This document shows, one piece after another, positions 1 through 7,157 of a stretch of 64,000 bases of DNA. Source of the DNA: CAMDTE01 sp034679985. Lineage in GTDB: Bacteria; Bacteroidota; Bacteroidia; Flavobacteriales; Schleiferiaceae. Every line of letters begins with the position of its first letter. Positions within the stretch are counted from its first letter, which is position 1. Made by a program: the position numbers and the translations under genes. The DNA lies in assembly GCA_034679985.1 (NCBI GenBank), contig JAXITR010000002.1, positions 1 to 64,000 on the forward strand, written 5' to 3'. A model generated the notes under the pieces. That model was not told the DNA's origin. It saw nothing but the letters and a program-made list of their open reading frames with translations, and ran no database searches.

Positions 1-1
1 G

Positions 2-367
2 GCAAGACGCGACCGCAAAAAGGCCGCCCTGGCATCCGGAGTGATGCAAAACGGGTTGCCGGTGTACTACGCGCAAAAGGGGCAAACCTGGGACGAAATT
101 TCCCGCGAAACGGGCCTGAGCACGTCCTCTTTGCTAAAAAAGAACGACGCCCTGACCTACACTCCCGTAGTTGCCGGAATGCCGATTTACCTGAAGACCA
201 AGAAAGCCCGCGCACCCAAAGACCTCCCGTACCACACCGCTGTTGCCGGCGACACCCCGTGGACTATTGCCCAGCGCTACGGCATCCGGGTCAACTCCTT
301 GTACGCGCTCAACAACTGGGAAGCCGGCGAGCAACCCAACCCCGGAGATCGGGTGGTGTTGCGGTGA
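2..367 (+). CDS. LysM-repeat protein, C-terminal part (gene enters from left edge)
   Basis: The reading frame is open to the left edge, so this is the last 121 codons of a longer gene; the GTG and ATG near position 41 are probably internal. Two LysM-like peptidoglycan-binding repeats are visible, one beginning near VYYAQKGQTWDEISRETGLS and one near HTAVAGDTPWTIAQRYGI, each followed by the typical Asn-rich helix and a GxxVxL-like strand (the last is PGDRVVLR at the C-terminus). LysM domains bind GlcNAc-containing glycans in the cell wall. In Bacteroidota such C-terminal LysM pairs commonly follow a glucosaminidase domain, but the catalytic part lies outside the window, so the enzyme type is inferred only. 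It ends convergently toward the orphan lipoprotein; the 122-base gap shows no clear terminator. Confidence 0.75.
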   Translation, partial: ARRDRKKAALASGVMQNGLPVYYAQKGQTWDEISRETGLSTSSLLKKNDALTYTPVVAGMPIYLKTKKARAPKDLPYHTAVAGDTPWTIAQRYGIRVNSLYALNNWEAGEQPNPGDRVVLR

Positions 368-489
368 GAGAGGGCTTCACAACCCCGAATCCTCTCGTTA
401 AAAGGGTTACTAAAAAGGGGAGGACCTCACACCTGCGAAGTGAACTCAAGACTAAGTGGCACAGTTTGGGCGGATTTTGCAATCAAGCG

Positions 490-837
490 TTATTCTTTGA
501 ACTGCCTAAAAGTAACCTCATTCACTGTGGGATTTACCAAAATCAAACTCAATTCTCCATTCCGATTTGTGGAGGACTTTCTGTAGTAAACCGATTTCTC
601 CACTCTAAATTCAACCATAGAGTTTTCGTTTATTATGGAACGCAAACAGCCTGAGTCAACTTTCAACGTATACGCGTAACCATAGTCCGTGATTGCGTTC
701 AAGTCCTGTTCTGCTACTAATTCGTGACTATTGACGCAAGGAGGCACTTTCCATTCTCTGTTTGACCGAATTCTATCCATGTAGTCTCCGGAGCATGAAA
801 CCATAGTCATTATAAAAGCACATGCAACTGTTTTCAT
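490..837 (-). CDS. Orphan lipoprotein of unknown function, AT-rich
   Basis: Predicted protein of 115 residues beginning MKTVACAFIMTMVSCSGDYM, a short lipoprotein signal peptide with the lipobox Cys at about residue 15. An upstream in-frame ATG at 894 exists, but the start at 837 puts the signal peptide at the N-terminus and is preferred. The mature part has several Cys residues and no family I recognise. Base composition differs from the neighbours: by hand count G+C is 23/60 at 601-660 and 26/60 at 661-720, against 42/60 at 2521-2580 in rnhB. It lies downstream of the larger lipoprotein gene on the same strand, with a 60-nt gap. The composition suggests recent acquisition or a fast-evolving orphan; that is inference. 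Confidence 0.6.
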   Translation of the reverse strand: MKTVACAFIMTMVSCSGDYMDRIRSNREWKVPPCVNSHELVAEQDLNAITDYGYAYTLKVDSGCLRSIINENSMVEFRVEKSVYYRKSSTNRNGELSLILVNPTVNEVTFRQFKE

Positions 838-897
838 TATCAATGCAATGGAAATCTTTCTGTTCCATGGAAATAAATAGGGACGCTCTTCCATACT

Positions 898-2121
898 CTA
901 TTTTCCTTCGCTTCCCTTTAGCGTGCCGGCCCAGACCGTGAATTGGAGTTCGTCGGGGTTGTGTTCTACCCACTGCACCCACAGGGGGAGGGCGGAGTCG
1001 TTGAGCCGACGGAGGCCAAAGGAGTGGCACTTTTGGGGGGCGTCGTCGAACGGAATTTGCGGAGCACGGAGGGCCTGAACCAAGATGCGCAATTCTTCCT
1101 CGCTGGAGGCCCATACGGTGGCGGTTGGGGTGGCGCGCACCAGGGCGGAGGGGGCTGCGTGTACCCACCGGTTGCCGTGTTCCCGTTGGTCCCAGGCGGT
1201 GGTGGAGTCCGGAGCGCTCAACAGCCATCCGCGCACGGGAAGGCCTTGGTGGATGCCCTGAACCTCGCCCCACCAGTACCCCGATTCCCGTCCGGGAAGG
1301 GGTCTGCACCAGGTGCAACCGATCATGCGAACCGAATCCGGGGATCCGTCGACGGCTTCCAGTTGCACGCGGGTCCATTCCGGGGCCAACCACAGCGTCC
1401 AAGGCAAACGTCCCGGAGCGGGCAGGGTTTGACCTCGGTCCAACCGGTCCCAAACGTGTGCGGCGGTTGCGCTCCAGCCCACCCAGGGGGTGCGCAACGA
1501 ATCCAAACGGGTCAATTCCATCGGTCCATTCGGTTTGCCGGTACCTAGGGTGTTGTCGGGCAGGAGGGAAAATCCTTGGTCGTAGTCCCACCCAGCGTTT
1601 GCGAAATGCGGTGCGTACTGGGGCTCTTCCACGTCCAACTGCCGGAAGGCCTCGTCGATCAAGGTTTCGTGCGCGGACAGCGCCACCAAGTCGTTTTTCT
1701 CGCCCAAATACAGGGGGAGTTTGGCGGTACCCAGGTTCCACACCGTTCCGCCCGCGTAGGCCTTGCTGGTGGGTTGCGCTCCCGGGCGGGAAGAACTTTT
1801 GGTGCGCCAGGCATCAAAATCCCGACGGTCCCCCAGCCAAAGCCACCCGGTGCCCTGAGCTCCGGTTCGGTGCCACACCAACCGACCTTGGGCGTCGGTT
1901 TGGGCGGAGTCCAGCCACGTGGCGGCCAAGGAATCGGAGGCGTCTGTGCGCTCCCAACGGCGCCAGGCGGCGGATTGGTGGCGTTCTTGGTGCATTTCTT
2001 GGTTCCAGGGCAGGGCCAGCAGACTCTGTGCCGGAACGGCACGTTCGTAGGGCGTAGTGGGGTTGTTGGAGGCGCAGCCAACCAGGGTCAACGCCAGCAA
2101 CAGTGCGGAAAATAGTTTCAT
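898..2121 (-). CDS. Predicted lipoprotein of unknown function, start inside the rnhB frame
   Basis: From the ATG at 2121 the frame encodes 407 residues starting MKLFSALLLALTLVGCASNN, a textbook lipoprotein signal peptide with the lipobox LVGC (Cys 16). This argues for independent initiation here, because a fused product would bury the signal peptide after RNase HII. The mature part is Trp-rich, with several segments resembling antiparallel beta structure; I recognise no domain. It probably sits in the periplasm or on the outer membrane. The gene follows rnhB without a gap, so translation is likely coupled. No Shine-Dalgarno-like sequence is evident, which is common in Bacteroidota. Confidence 0.65.
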   Translation of the reverse strand: MKLFSALLLALTLVGCASNNPTTPYERAVPAQSLLALPWNQEMHQERHQSAAWRRWERTDASDSLAATWLDSAQTDAQGRLVWHRTGAQGTGWLWLGDRRDFDAWRTKSSSRPGAQPTSKAYAGGTVWNLGTAKLPLYLGEKNDLVALSAHETLIDEAFRQLDVEEPQYAPHFANAGWDYDQGFSLLPDNTLGTGKPNGPMELTRLDSLRTPWVGWSATAAHVWDRLDRGQTLPAPGRLPWTLWLAPEWTRVQLEAVDGSPDSVRMIGCTWCRPLPGRESGYWWGEVQGIHQGLPVRGWLLSAPDSTTAWDQREHGNRWVHAAPSALVRATPTATVWASSEEELRILVQALRAPQIPFDDAPQKCHSFGLRRLNDSALPLWVQWVEHNPDELQFTVWAGTLKGSEGK

Positions 2122-2682
2122 TTGAACGGGTTTCCACCGGAAGGTTTTGCGGTGGTGGGGGCTTTCTCCGTGCGCTTCCAGGGCCTTGCGGTGGGCATCC
2201 GTGGGGTAGCCCTTGTTGACGTTCCATCCGTAGGCGGGAAACTGTTCGTGGGCGTGCTCCATGAGGGCGTCGCGCTCGGTTTTGGCAAAGATGCTGGCGG
2301 CGGAAATGCAGGCAAATCGGGCGTCTCCCTTCACTTCGCACCAGTGCGGGATGTTGGGGTAGGGGGCAAACCGGTTGCCGTCCACCAGCAGGTCTGTGGG
2401 CGCGGGGTGGAGTTGGGCGACGGCGCGGTGCATGGCCAAGTAGGTGGCGCGCAGGATGTTGCGCTCGTCTATTTCTTCCGGGGAGGCGGAGCCGATGGCC
2501 CAGGAGCCGGGGGGGAGTTCGGCTTCCAGGCGCGCCCGCAGGCGGGCGCGCTGGGCAGCACTCAGTTTTTTGGAGTCCGTCAGTCCTTCCAAGGCGTAAC
2601 CCGGGGGGAGCACCACGGCAGCGGCCACCACGGGGCCGGCCAAGCAGCCCCGTCCGGCTTCGTCAACTCCGGCTTGCCGCAC
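898..2682 (-). CDS. rnhB: Ribonuclease HII, in frame with a downstream lipoprotein (no stop codon between them)
   Basis: The first 187 codons encode a full-length RNase HII, which cleaves the RNA strand of RNA-DNA hybrids and removes misincorporated ribonucleotides. The N-terminal motif GVDEAGRGCLAGPV carries the first catalytic Asp-Glu; VDGNRF and KGDARFACISAASIFAKTER supply later active-site regions. The domain ends around HHRKTFRWKPVQMKLF, which resembles the usual RNase HII tail (family members often end in EQLKLF). No stop follows; the frame continues for 407 codons into a lipoprotein whose own Met is the M of that MKLF. The start at 2682 lies inside the last codons of the upstream glycosyltransferase gene (20-nt overlap). 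Either a real fusion or readthrough, two coupled genes sharing the MKLF codons, or a sequence error hiding the stop. Confidence 0.85.
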   Translation of the reverse strand: MRQAGVDEAGRGCLAGPVVAAAVVLPPGYALEGLTDSKKLSAAQRARLRARLEAELPPGSWAIGSASPEEIDERNILRATYLAMHRAVAQLHPAPTDLLVDGNRFAPYPNIPHWCEVKGDARFACISAASIFAKTERDALMEHAHEQFPAYGWNVNKGYPTDAHRKALEAHGESPHHRKTFRWKPVQMKLFSALLLALTLVGCASNNPTTPYERAVPAQSLLALPWNQEMHQERHQSAAWRRWERTDASDSLAATWLDSAQTDAQGRLVWHRTGAQGTGWLWLGDRRDFDAWRTKSSSRPGAQPTSKAYAGGTVWNLGTAKLPLYLGEKNDLVALSAHETLIDEAFRQLDVEEPQYAPHFANAGWDYDQGFSLLPDNTLGTGKPNGPMELTRLDSLRTPWVGWSATAAHVWDRLDRGQTLPAPGRLPWTLWLAPEWTRVQLEAVDGSPDSVRMIGCTWCRPLPGRESGYWWGEVQGIHQGLPVRGWLLSAPDSTTAWDQREHGNRWVHAAPSALVRATPTATVWASSEEELRILVQALRAPQIPFDDAPQKCHSFGLRRLNDSALPLWVQWVEHNPDELQFTVWAGTLKGSEGK

Positions 2683-3808
2683 GGCTCAAAACGTTGAAGA
2701 CGGTCTCCGCGGAGCGGTCCCACGAAAAGTCTGCAGCGCGGCGCAAGCCGCGCTCCACCAGGGATTGGCGCTCGGACAGGGGAAGGGCAGTCATACGCTC
2801 CAGGGCGTTTGCCCAATCCGTGGCGGAATGCGGATCCACCAGCCAGCCGGCGTCGCCCACAATTTCCGGCATGCAGGAGGCGGAACTGCTGATGACGGGA
2901 GTTCCGGCTTGGAACGCTTCCACCAAAGGAATGCCAAAACCTTCAAAAAAACTGGGGAAACACAGGGCTTCCGCCGCGCCCAGCAAAGACTGCAGGGCGT
3001 TGGATTTGGCCCGGCCCGGGAACACCACGGAAGACCGGTGTTGGGTGTTTTTCAGGGCTTTGTCAAAGGCGGGGTCCGCGTGCAGGGAGTCTCCCACCAG
3101 CACCAGTTCGTGGTTGGAACCGGTCTTTTCTTTGAAGCGGTCAAACGCTTCCAGCAGCAGGGCCAGATTTTTCCGAGGGGTGAAGGAGCCCACGGCCAAA
3201 AAGTAGGGCCGACCGTTGGTCCAGCGAGCCCGAGCGGCATGTGCTTCGTCCGGTGATAGGGGGGCAAAGGCGCGCTGCGGCGCGTTGTACGCGGTGTGGA
3301 GTTGGGCCAAAGGATAGCCGTAGGTGCGGTGGACGTCGGTCCGCGTGGTTTCGCTCACGGTCAAAAGGGCGTCGGCCTGACGAACGCTGCTGCGGTAGAT
3401 CCAACGGTAGTAGGCGCCCAAGACCCGCCCCAAATCCTGCGGGCGGTGCACAAAACCCAGGTCGTGGACGGTGCCCACCAGGGGCACGGATCCGCGCCGG
3501 GGCAGCATGCCGTCTGGGGACCAATAGACGTCCGGTTGGATGCGTTTCAAGGCGACGGGAACCGCTGCGCGGTTCCACAGGTGCCAAAGGGTCCAATGGC
3601 GTGCGGGGGGCGGCACCACGTGCACGGTGGCGTTGGTGAGGAAATCCCACGAGGTGGAGGACGGTCGGTCCACCAAAACGTGCCATTCCACTTCCGGATG
3701 CTGCGCCATTAAGCGCTCCAGCAATGCACGCGTGTACCAACCGGTTCCGTCCAATCCGGAGGTCAAGAGCCAGCGCCCGTTGACGGCAATGCGAAGTCTG
3801 CGGTTCAT
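2663..3808 (-). CDS. Glycosyltransferase family 4 (GT-B fold)
   Basis: Protein of 381 residues that would transfer a sugar from a nucleotide sugar to a polysaccharide or lipid-linked acceptor at the cytoplasmic face of the inner membrane. The N-terminal half contains NGRWLLTSGLDGTGWYTRAL, typical of GT4 acceptor domains. The C-terminal half has the donor-binding region FLAVGSFTPRKN and the EX7E-type motif FFEGFGIPLVEAFQAGTPVI. I start it at 3808 because the preceding frame is not protein-like and a -7 box ends five bases upstream. It diverges from the flippase gene, and its 3' end overlaps rnhB. Substrate unknown; the context suggests surface polysaccharide synthesis. Confidence 0.88.
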   Translation of the reverse strand: MNRRLRIAVNGRWLLTSGLDGTGWYTRALLERLMAQHPEVEWHVLVDRPSSTSWDFLTNATVHVVPPPARHWTLWHLWNRAAVPVALKRIQPDVYWSPDGMLPRRGSVPLVGTVHDLGFVHRPQDLGRVLGAYYRWIYRSSVRQADALLTVSETTRTDVHRTYGYPLAQLHTAYNAPQRAFAPLSPDEAHAARARWTNGRPYFLAVGSFTPRKNLALLLEAFDRFKEKTGSNHELVLVGDSLHADPAFDKALKNTQHRSSVVFPGRAKSNALQSLLGAAEALCFPSFFEGFGIPLVEAFQAGTPVISSSASCMPEIVGDAGWLVDPHSATDWANALERMTALPLSERQSLVERGLRRAADFSWDRSAETVFNVLSRAASRS

Positions 3809-3813
3809 CCACT

Positions 3814-3821
3814 CAAAAGTA
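3814..3821 (-). promoter_or_regulatory. -7 box (TACTTTTG) for the GT4 gene
   Basis: On the minus strand this reads TACTTTTG, matching the Bacteroidota -7 consensus TAnnTTTG. It ends five bases before the GT4 start codon at 3808, so transcription should begin at or very near the ATG. Confidence 0.5.
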
Positions 3822-3822
3822 A

Positions 3823-3830
3823 GACCTTTG
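3823..3830 (+). promoter_or_regulatory. -7-like box (GACCTTTG) for the flippase gene
   Basis: One mismatch to TAnnTTTG (G in place of the first T). It ends five bases before the flippase ATG at 3836 and lies back to back with the minus-strand box at 3814-3821. Confidence 0.4.
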
Positions 3831-3835
3831 CACCG

Positions 3836-5125
3836 ATGGCGAAACGGAAAATCCCCCCGCATTGGGAGCGTTTGTTGCGCGGGAGTGCTTTGGTGCTCGC
3901 GGTCAAAGTGCTGGGGGCCCTCTCCGGTTACGCCTTTGTGTTTCTGCTGGTTCGTGCTTACGGCAAAGAAGGCTACGGTTCGTTTGAGTTGGCCTTCACC
4001 ATCCTTTCCTTGGCCAGCGCCTTGAATCGCTGGGGTTGGGACGGGATTGTGGTGCGGGAAGTTTTGGCCCGAAAAGGCAAGAAAAAGAAGCAGAACGCGG
4101 TGGTGACCGCAGCATTTTCGTTTGTGTTGGCCACCGGAGTGGTGCTCAGCGCCGCGCTGTACTGGGGCGCTCCGTTGCTGGGTCAACTGTTTCATTCCGA
4201 ACAACTTCCCCAGCATTTATCCGTGGTGGCCGTCCTCCTGATTCCGTGGGGTTGGTTCCAGTTGCGGTCCGACGTCTTTCGCGCCAAGAACAACCTGTTG
4301 GCCTACGGCCTGTGGCAGTACGGCACGCTTACTTTACTGGCGTCCATCCTGTTGTTTCTGGTGCCGGTGGACACCTCCGTTTTTTCCCCCGTGACCTTAT
4401 TGTTGTTGGTTTTGTTGCCGTTCTTAGCCTGGAACCTGTGGAAGTTGCGCGCCCCGGCGGCGGCCGTTTCCCTTCCGGAACAACGCGCGGAGTGGAAGCA
4501 GGCCTTGCCCGGCGCCACCTCCATGCTGGTGAGCAGTTTGCTGTACTTGGTCCTCTCGTGGTCCGACACCCTCATGATCGGCTACTTTCTGGACGAAAGC
4601 GCCGTGGGGCTGTACCGGGTGTCGTTTAAAGTGGCCACCCTCATTGTGTTTGCGCAGTTTGCCGTGAACGCCCAAGCGGCACCGGACATTGCGCGCTACT
4701 GGGCCCAAGGAAACCGCGAATTGCTGCAAAATGCCGTCACGCGGATTGCGTGGATCAATACGGTGGTGGCCCTGCCGGCCTTTTTGGTTTTGACCCTGGC
4801 CGCCCCGTGGTTTTTGGGCTTTTTTGGGGCGGATTTTACCGCCCAGGCCGGCACCCTCCGGTGGCTGGCGCTGGGTCAATTGACCAACGCGTTGTGCGGT
4901 CCGGTGATGTACCTCCTGAACATGACCGGGCACGAGAAGTCGGCCCGTAACACCATGGCCGTGGGGGTGGTGGTGAACCTCGTAGGAAATGCCGTGTTGA
5001 TTCCCACCGTGGGCATTGCCGGGGCGGCGATTGCCACGAGCTTTACCATGGCCCTGTGGAACGGCTGGGCGATGGTGGCGGTGTACCGCAAAACCGGCAT
5101 ACGAACGTTTCTCTTTTGGCGTTGA
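3836..5125 (+). CDS. Polysaccharide flippase (Wzx-like, MATE/MOP superfamily)
   Basis: Membrane protein of 429 residues with about a dozen hydrophobic segments. The early region LLVRAYGKEGYGSFELAFTI is typical of oligosaccharide flippases (polysaccharide biosynthesis protein family), which move lipid-linked repeat units from the cytoplasmic to the periplasmic side of the inner membrane. A basic cytoplasmic loop (ARKGKKKKQ) follows the second helix. The C-terminal half keeps the family's LNMTGHEKSARNT region, where transport paralogues often have a Gly-rich turn. It is followed after 7 bases by the sulfotransferase gene. With the GT4, Wzz-like and Wzy-like genes around it, it most likely serves an O-antigen or exopolysaccharide pathway. 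Confidence 0.85.
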   Translation: MAKRKIPPHWERLLRGSALVLAVKVLGALSGYAFVFLLVRAYGKEGYGSFELAFTILSLASALNRWGWDGIVVREVLARKGKKKKQNAVVTAAFSFVLATGVVLSAALYWGAPLLGQLFHSEQLPQHLSVVAVLLIPWGWFQLRSDVFRAKNNLLAYGLWQYGTLTLLASILLFLVPVDTSVFSPVTLLLLVLLPFLAWNLWKLRAPAAAVSLPEQRAEWKQALPGATSMLVSSLLYLVLSWSDTLMIGYFLDESAVGLYRVSFKVATLIVFAQFAVNAQAAPDIARYWAQGNRELLQNAVTRIAWINTVVALPAFLVLTLAAPWFLGFFGADFTAQAGTLRWLALGQLTNALCGPVMYLLNMTGHEKSARNTMAVGVVVNLVGNAVLIPTVGIAGAAIATSFTMALWNGWAMVAVYRKTGIRTFLFWR

Positions 5126-5132
5126 TTGGAGC

Positions 5133-6095
5133 ATGAACGCGGCTCCTGATTTTGCCCTCATTGGCGCGGCAAAGGCCGGCACCACGCAACTGGCGGGGTG
5201 GTTGGCGCAGCACCCGGGAATCTATTTGAGTCCGGTGAAGGAACCGCATTTTTTTGGTCGGGAATTTGACCCCACTCAGTTTTCAGACCCCTACCGACGC
5301 CAGCATCCCCCTTTGCCCGCAGACTATTTTTCCCAGCTTCCCCTGGGCCCCGTGCACTTGGCCTTTGTGCGCGACTCCGCCCAGTACGCACAACTGTTTG
5401 CCGCCGCCGAACCGCACCAGGTGCGGGGCGAGTGCAGCACGGGTTATTTGTTTTCCACCACCGCCGCTGCGGAATGGTCTGCCGTTCGGCCGGACGCCCG
5501 CGCGGTGGCTCTTTTGCGGGATCCGCGGGACCGAGCCCTTTCGCACTACAGCATGGCGCTTCGCTACGGCTACGTCCAGGGCTCTTTTGCACAGGAGTGG
5601 GAGGCCGACGCCCGACGTGCGCCCAAAGGATGGGGACGGTCCGAGAATTTTTTTGAATTGGGTTGCTACGCCGACGCCGTAGAACGGTGGATGACGGCCT
5701 TGGGCCCGGACCAACTGTTGCTGGTGGATTTTGCCGACCTCCGCGATTTCCCGCTGGAAACGTACAACCGAGTCCTCTGCCATTTGGGGTTGGCTCCGGT
5801 GGATGCCGTTCCGGAAGCGGAGCGGTTTGCGGCGCGCACCCCGCGGTTCCCGCGGGTGAACCGCTGGCTGCACGCCAGCGGTGCGGCGCACGCGGCACGC
5901 CGCCTCATCCCCAGCGCCTGGTTCCGTGCCTTGAAAAACAAGTGGCTGGCCCCGGGCAAGCCCACCTTGCCGGCGGACGTGCGCGCGGCGCTGCGCGCCG
6001 CCTACCTCCCAGACCAGCAGCGCCTGCAGGCGCTGCTCGCCCAAAAAGGCCTCCGCCTTCGGTCCGTGGATGCCTTTCTGGCGGAAAACGAATAA
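5133..6095 (+). CDS. Sulfotransferase (PAPS-dependent, sulfotransfer_1 type)
   Basis: Protein of 320 residues. The N-terminal motif FALIGAAKAGTTQLAGWL is the 5'-phosphosulfate loop that binds the donor PAPS, and ALLRDPRDRALSHYSMALRY matches the 3'-phosphate binding region; VKEPHFF lies between them as in carbohydrate sulfotransferases. The ATG at 5133 places the PAPS loop about ten residues from the N-terminus, as is usual, and follows the flippase stop closely. It would transfer sulfate to a hydroxyl or amine on a glycan or lipid. Its position between a flippase and a chain-length regulator suggests that the polysaccharide made here is sulfated; the acceptor itself is not known. Confidence 0.85.
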   Translation: MNAAPDFALIGAAKAGTTQLAGWLAQHPGIYLSPVKEPHFFGREFDPTQFSDPYRRQHPPLPADYFSQLPLGPVHLAFVRDSAQYAQLFAAAEPHQVRGECSTGYLFSTTAAAEWSAVRPDARAVALLRDPRDRALSHYSMALRYGYVQGSFAQEWEADARRAPKGWGRSENFFELGCYADAVERWMTALGPDQLLLVDFADLRDFPLETYNRVLCHLGLAPVDAVPEAERFAARTPRFPRVNRWLHASGAAHAARRLIPSAWFRALKNKWLAPGKPTLPADVRAALRAAYLPDQQRLQALLAQKGLRLRSVDAFLAENE

Positions 6096-6133
6096 TCCCC
6101 ACCGCGCGCGGAACCTCACCCCGCGCAAATGCG

Positions 6134-6141
6134 TAAATTTG
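6134..6141 (+). promoter_or_regulatory. -7 box (TAAATTTG) for the Wzz-like gene
   Basis: Exact match to TAnnTTTG. It ends eight bases before the ATG at 6150 and lies inside the sequence that an upstream in-frame ATG at 6129 would use, which favours 6150 as the true start. Confidence 0.5.
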
Positions 6142-6149
6142 TGCCCGTT

Positions 6150-7157
6150 ATGGAATACAACTCCACCTTTCTGCTTCAGTTTTTGTACCAATGGCGCAAG
6201 CCTTTGCTCGCGTTGCCGCTAATAGCCGGGCTCTTGGGCGCCGTCGCCTCCAGCTCCTGGTTCATCAAGCCCCTGTACAAGAGCTCCGTGATCGTTTTCC
6301 CCGCCACCACCAACTCCGTCTCCAAAGTTTTGCTGCCGCAAACCAGTTTTTCCGAAGACGACATGTTGGCTTTTGGTGCCGAAGAACAGGCCGAACAGCT
6401 CATTCAAATTTTGAATTCCGACGAGATTTTTGACACCATTGCCGTCAAATTCAACTTGTTGAAGCACTACGACATCGACCCCACCGGGAAGTACAAGATG
6501 ACCTACTTGCGCGAGGAATTCAACGACAAAATTTCCTTCCAGCGCACCCAGTTCATGTCTGTGGAGATTCAGGTATTGGACACCGATCCTAAAATGGCGG
6601 CGGACATCGCCAACGAGATTGTGGACATGCTGGACCGCGTCAAGTCCCGCATTCAGCGCAACCGCGCCGGGTTCGGCTTCAAAATCGTCAAGGGCGAGTA
6701 CGACAAGGTTCGGGACGACGTCTTGGAAATGGACGCGGAGCTGCGCAATTTGCGCAAAAAAGGCGTGCACGACTACGAGCAGCAGAGTGCCGTCATTTCC
6801 GAGCAATTGGCCACCGCCATCTTGGAGGGGAAAGACAAGAAGATTGTTCGTGAGTTGCAGAACATGCTGGACACCCTGGCGCGCTACGGCGGTCGGTACG
6901 TAGCCTTGCGGGACGAATTGTACTTGCTCAAGCAAGAGGAAGTGAAAATCCGCACGAAATTGGATCAAGCCCGCGTGGACGCGGAGCAATCAATGCCCGC
7001 CACCTTCCGCGTGACTAAGGCCATCCCGGCCGAGCGCAAAACCTACCCCGTTCGGTGGTTGATTTTGGCAATTTCCATGTTCTCTGCCTTTGTGGGCACC
7101 ATGCTCTTTATTTTGGTGGCCAACGCCATTAAAGACCTCCGCCTGAAAGAAGCGTGA
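6150..7157 (+). CDS. Wzz-like polysaccharide chain-length determinant
   Basis: Protein of 335 residues with the layout of polysaccharide co-polymerases: an N-terminal membrane helix (about residues 17-37, LLALPLIAGLLGAV), a long charged periplasmic region rich in heptad-like helices (about 160-270, around KGEYDKVRDDVLEMDAEL), and a C-terminal membrane helix (about 301-326, LAISMFSAFVGTMLFIL). A Pro-rich segment just before the second helix (AIPAERKTYPVRW) is typical of Wzz proteins. No C-terminal tyrosine kinase domain is present. It would set the modal chain length of the polymer made by the next gene's product. The start at 6150 is chosen from the promoter box; an ATG at 6129 would add seven residues. 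Confidence 0.82.
   Translation: MEYNSTFLLQFLYQWRKPLLALPLIAGLLGAVASSSWFIKPLYKSSVIVFPATTNSVSKVLLPQTSFSEDDMLAFGAEEQAEQLIQILNSDEIFDTIAVKFNLLKHYDIDPTGKYKMTYLREEFNDKISFQRTQFMSVEIQVLDTDPKMAADIANEIVDMLDRVKSRIQRNRAGFGFKIVKGEYDKVRDDVLEMDAELRNLRKKGVHDYEQQSAVISEQLATAILEGKDKKIVRELQNMLDTLARYGGRYVALRDELYLLKQEEVKIRTKLDQARVDAEQSMPATFRVTKAIPAERKTYPVRWLILAISMFSAFVGTMLFILVANAIKDLRLKEA

Noticed and set aside
368..489. Small ORFs in the gap after the LysM gene
   Set aside because: The longest frame overlaps the LysM end with no start support and no family resemblance.
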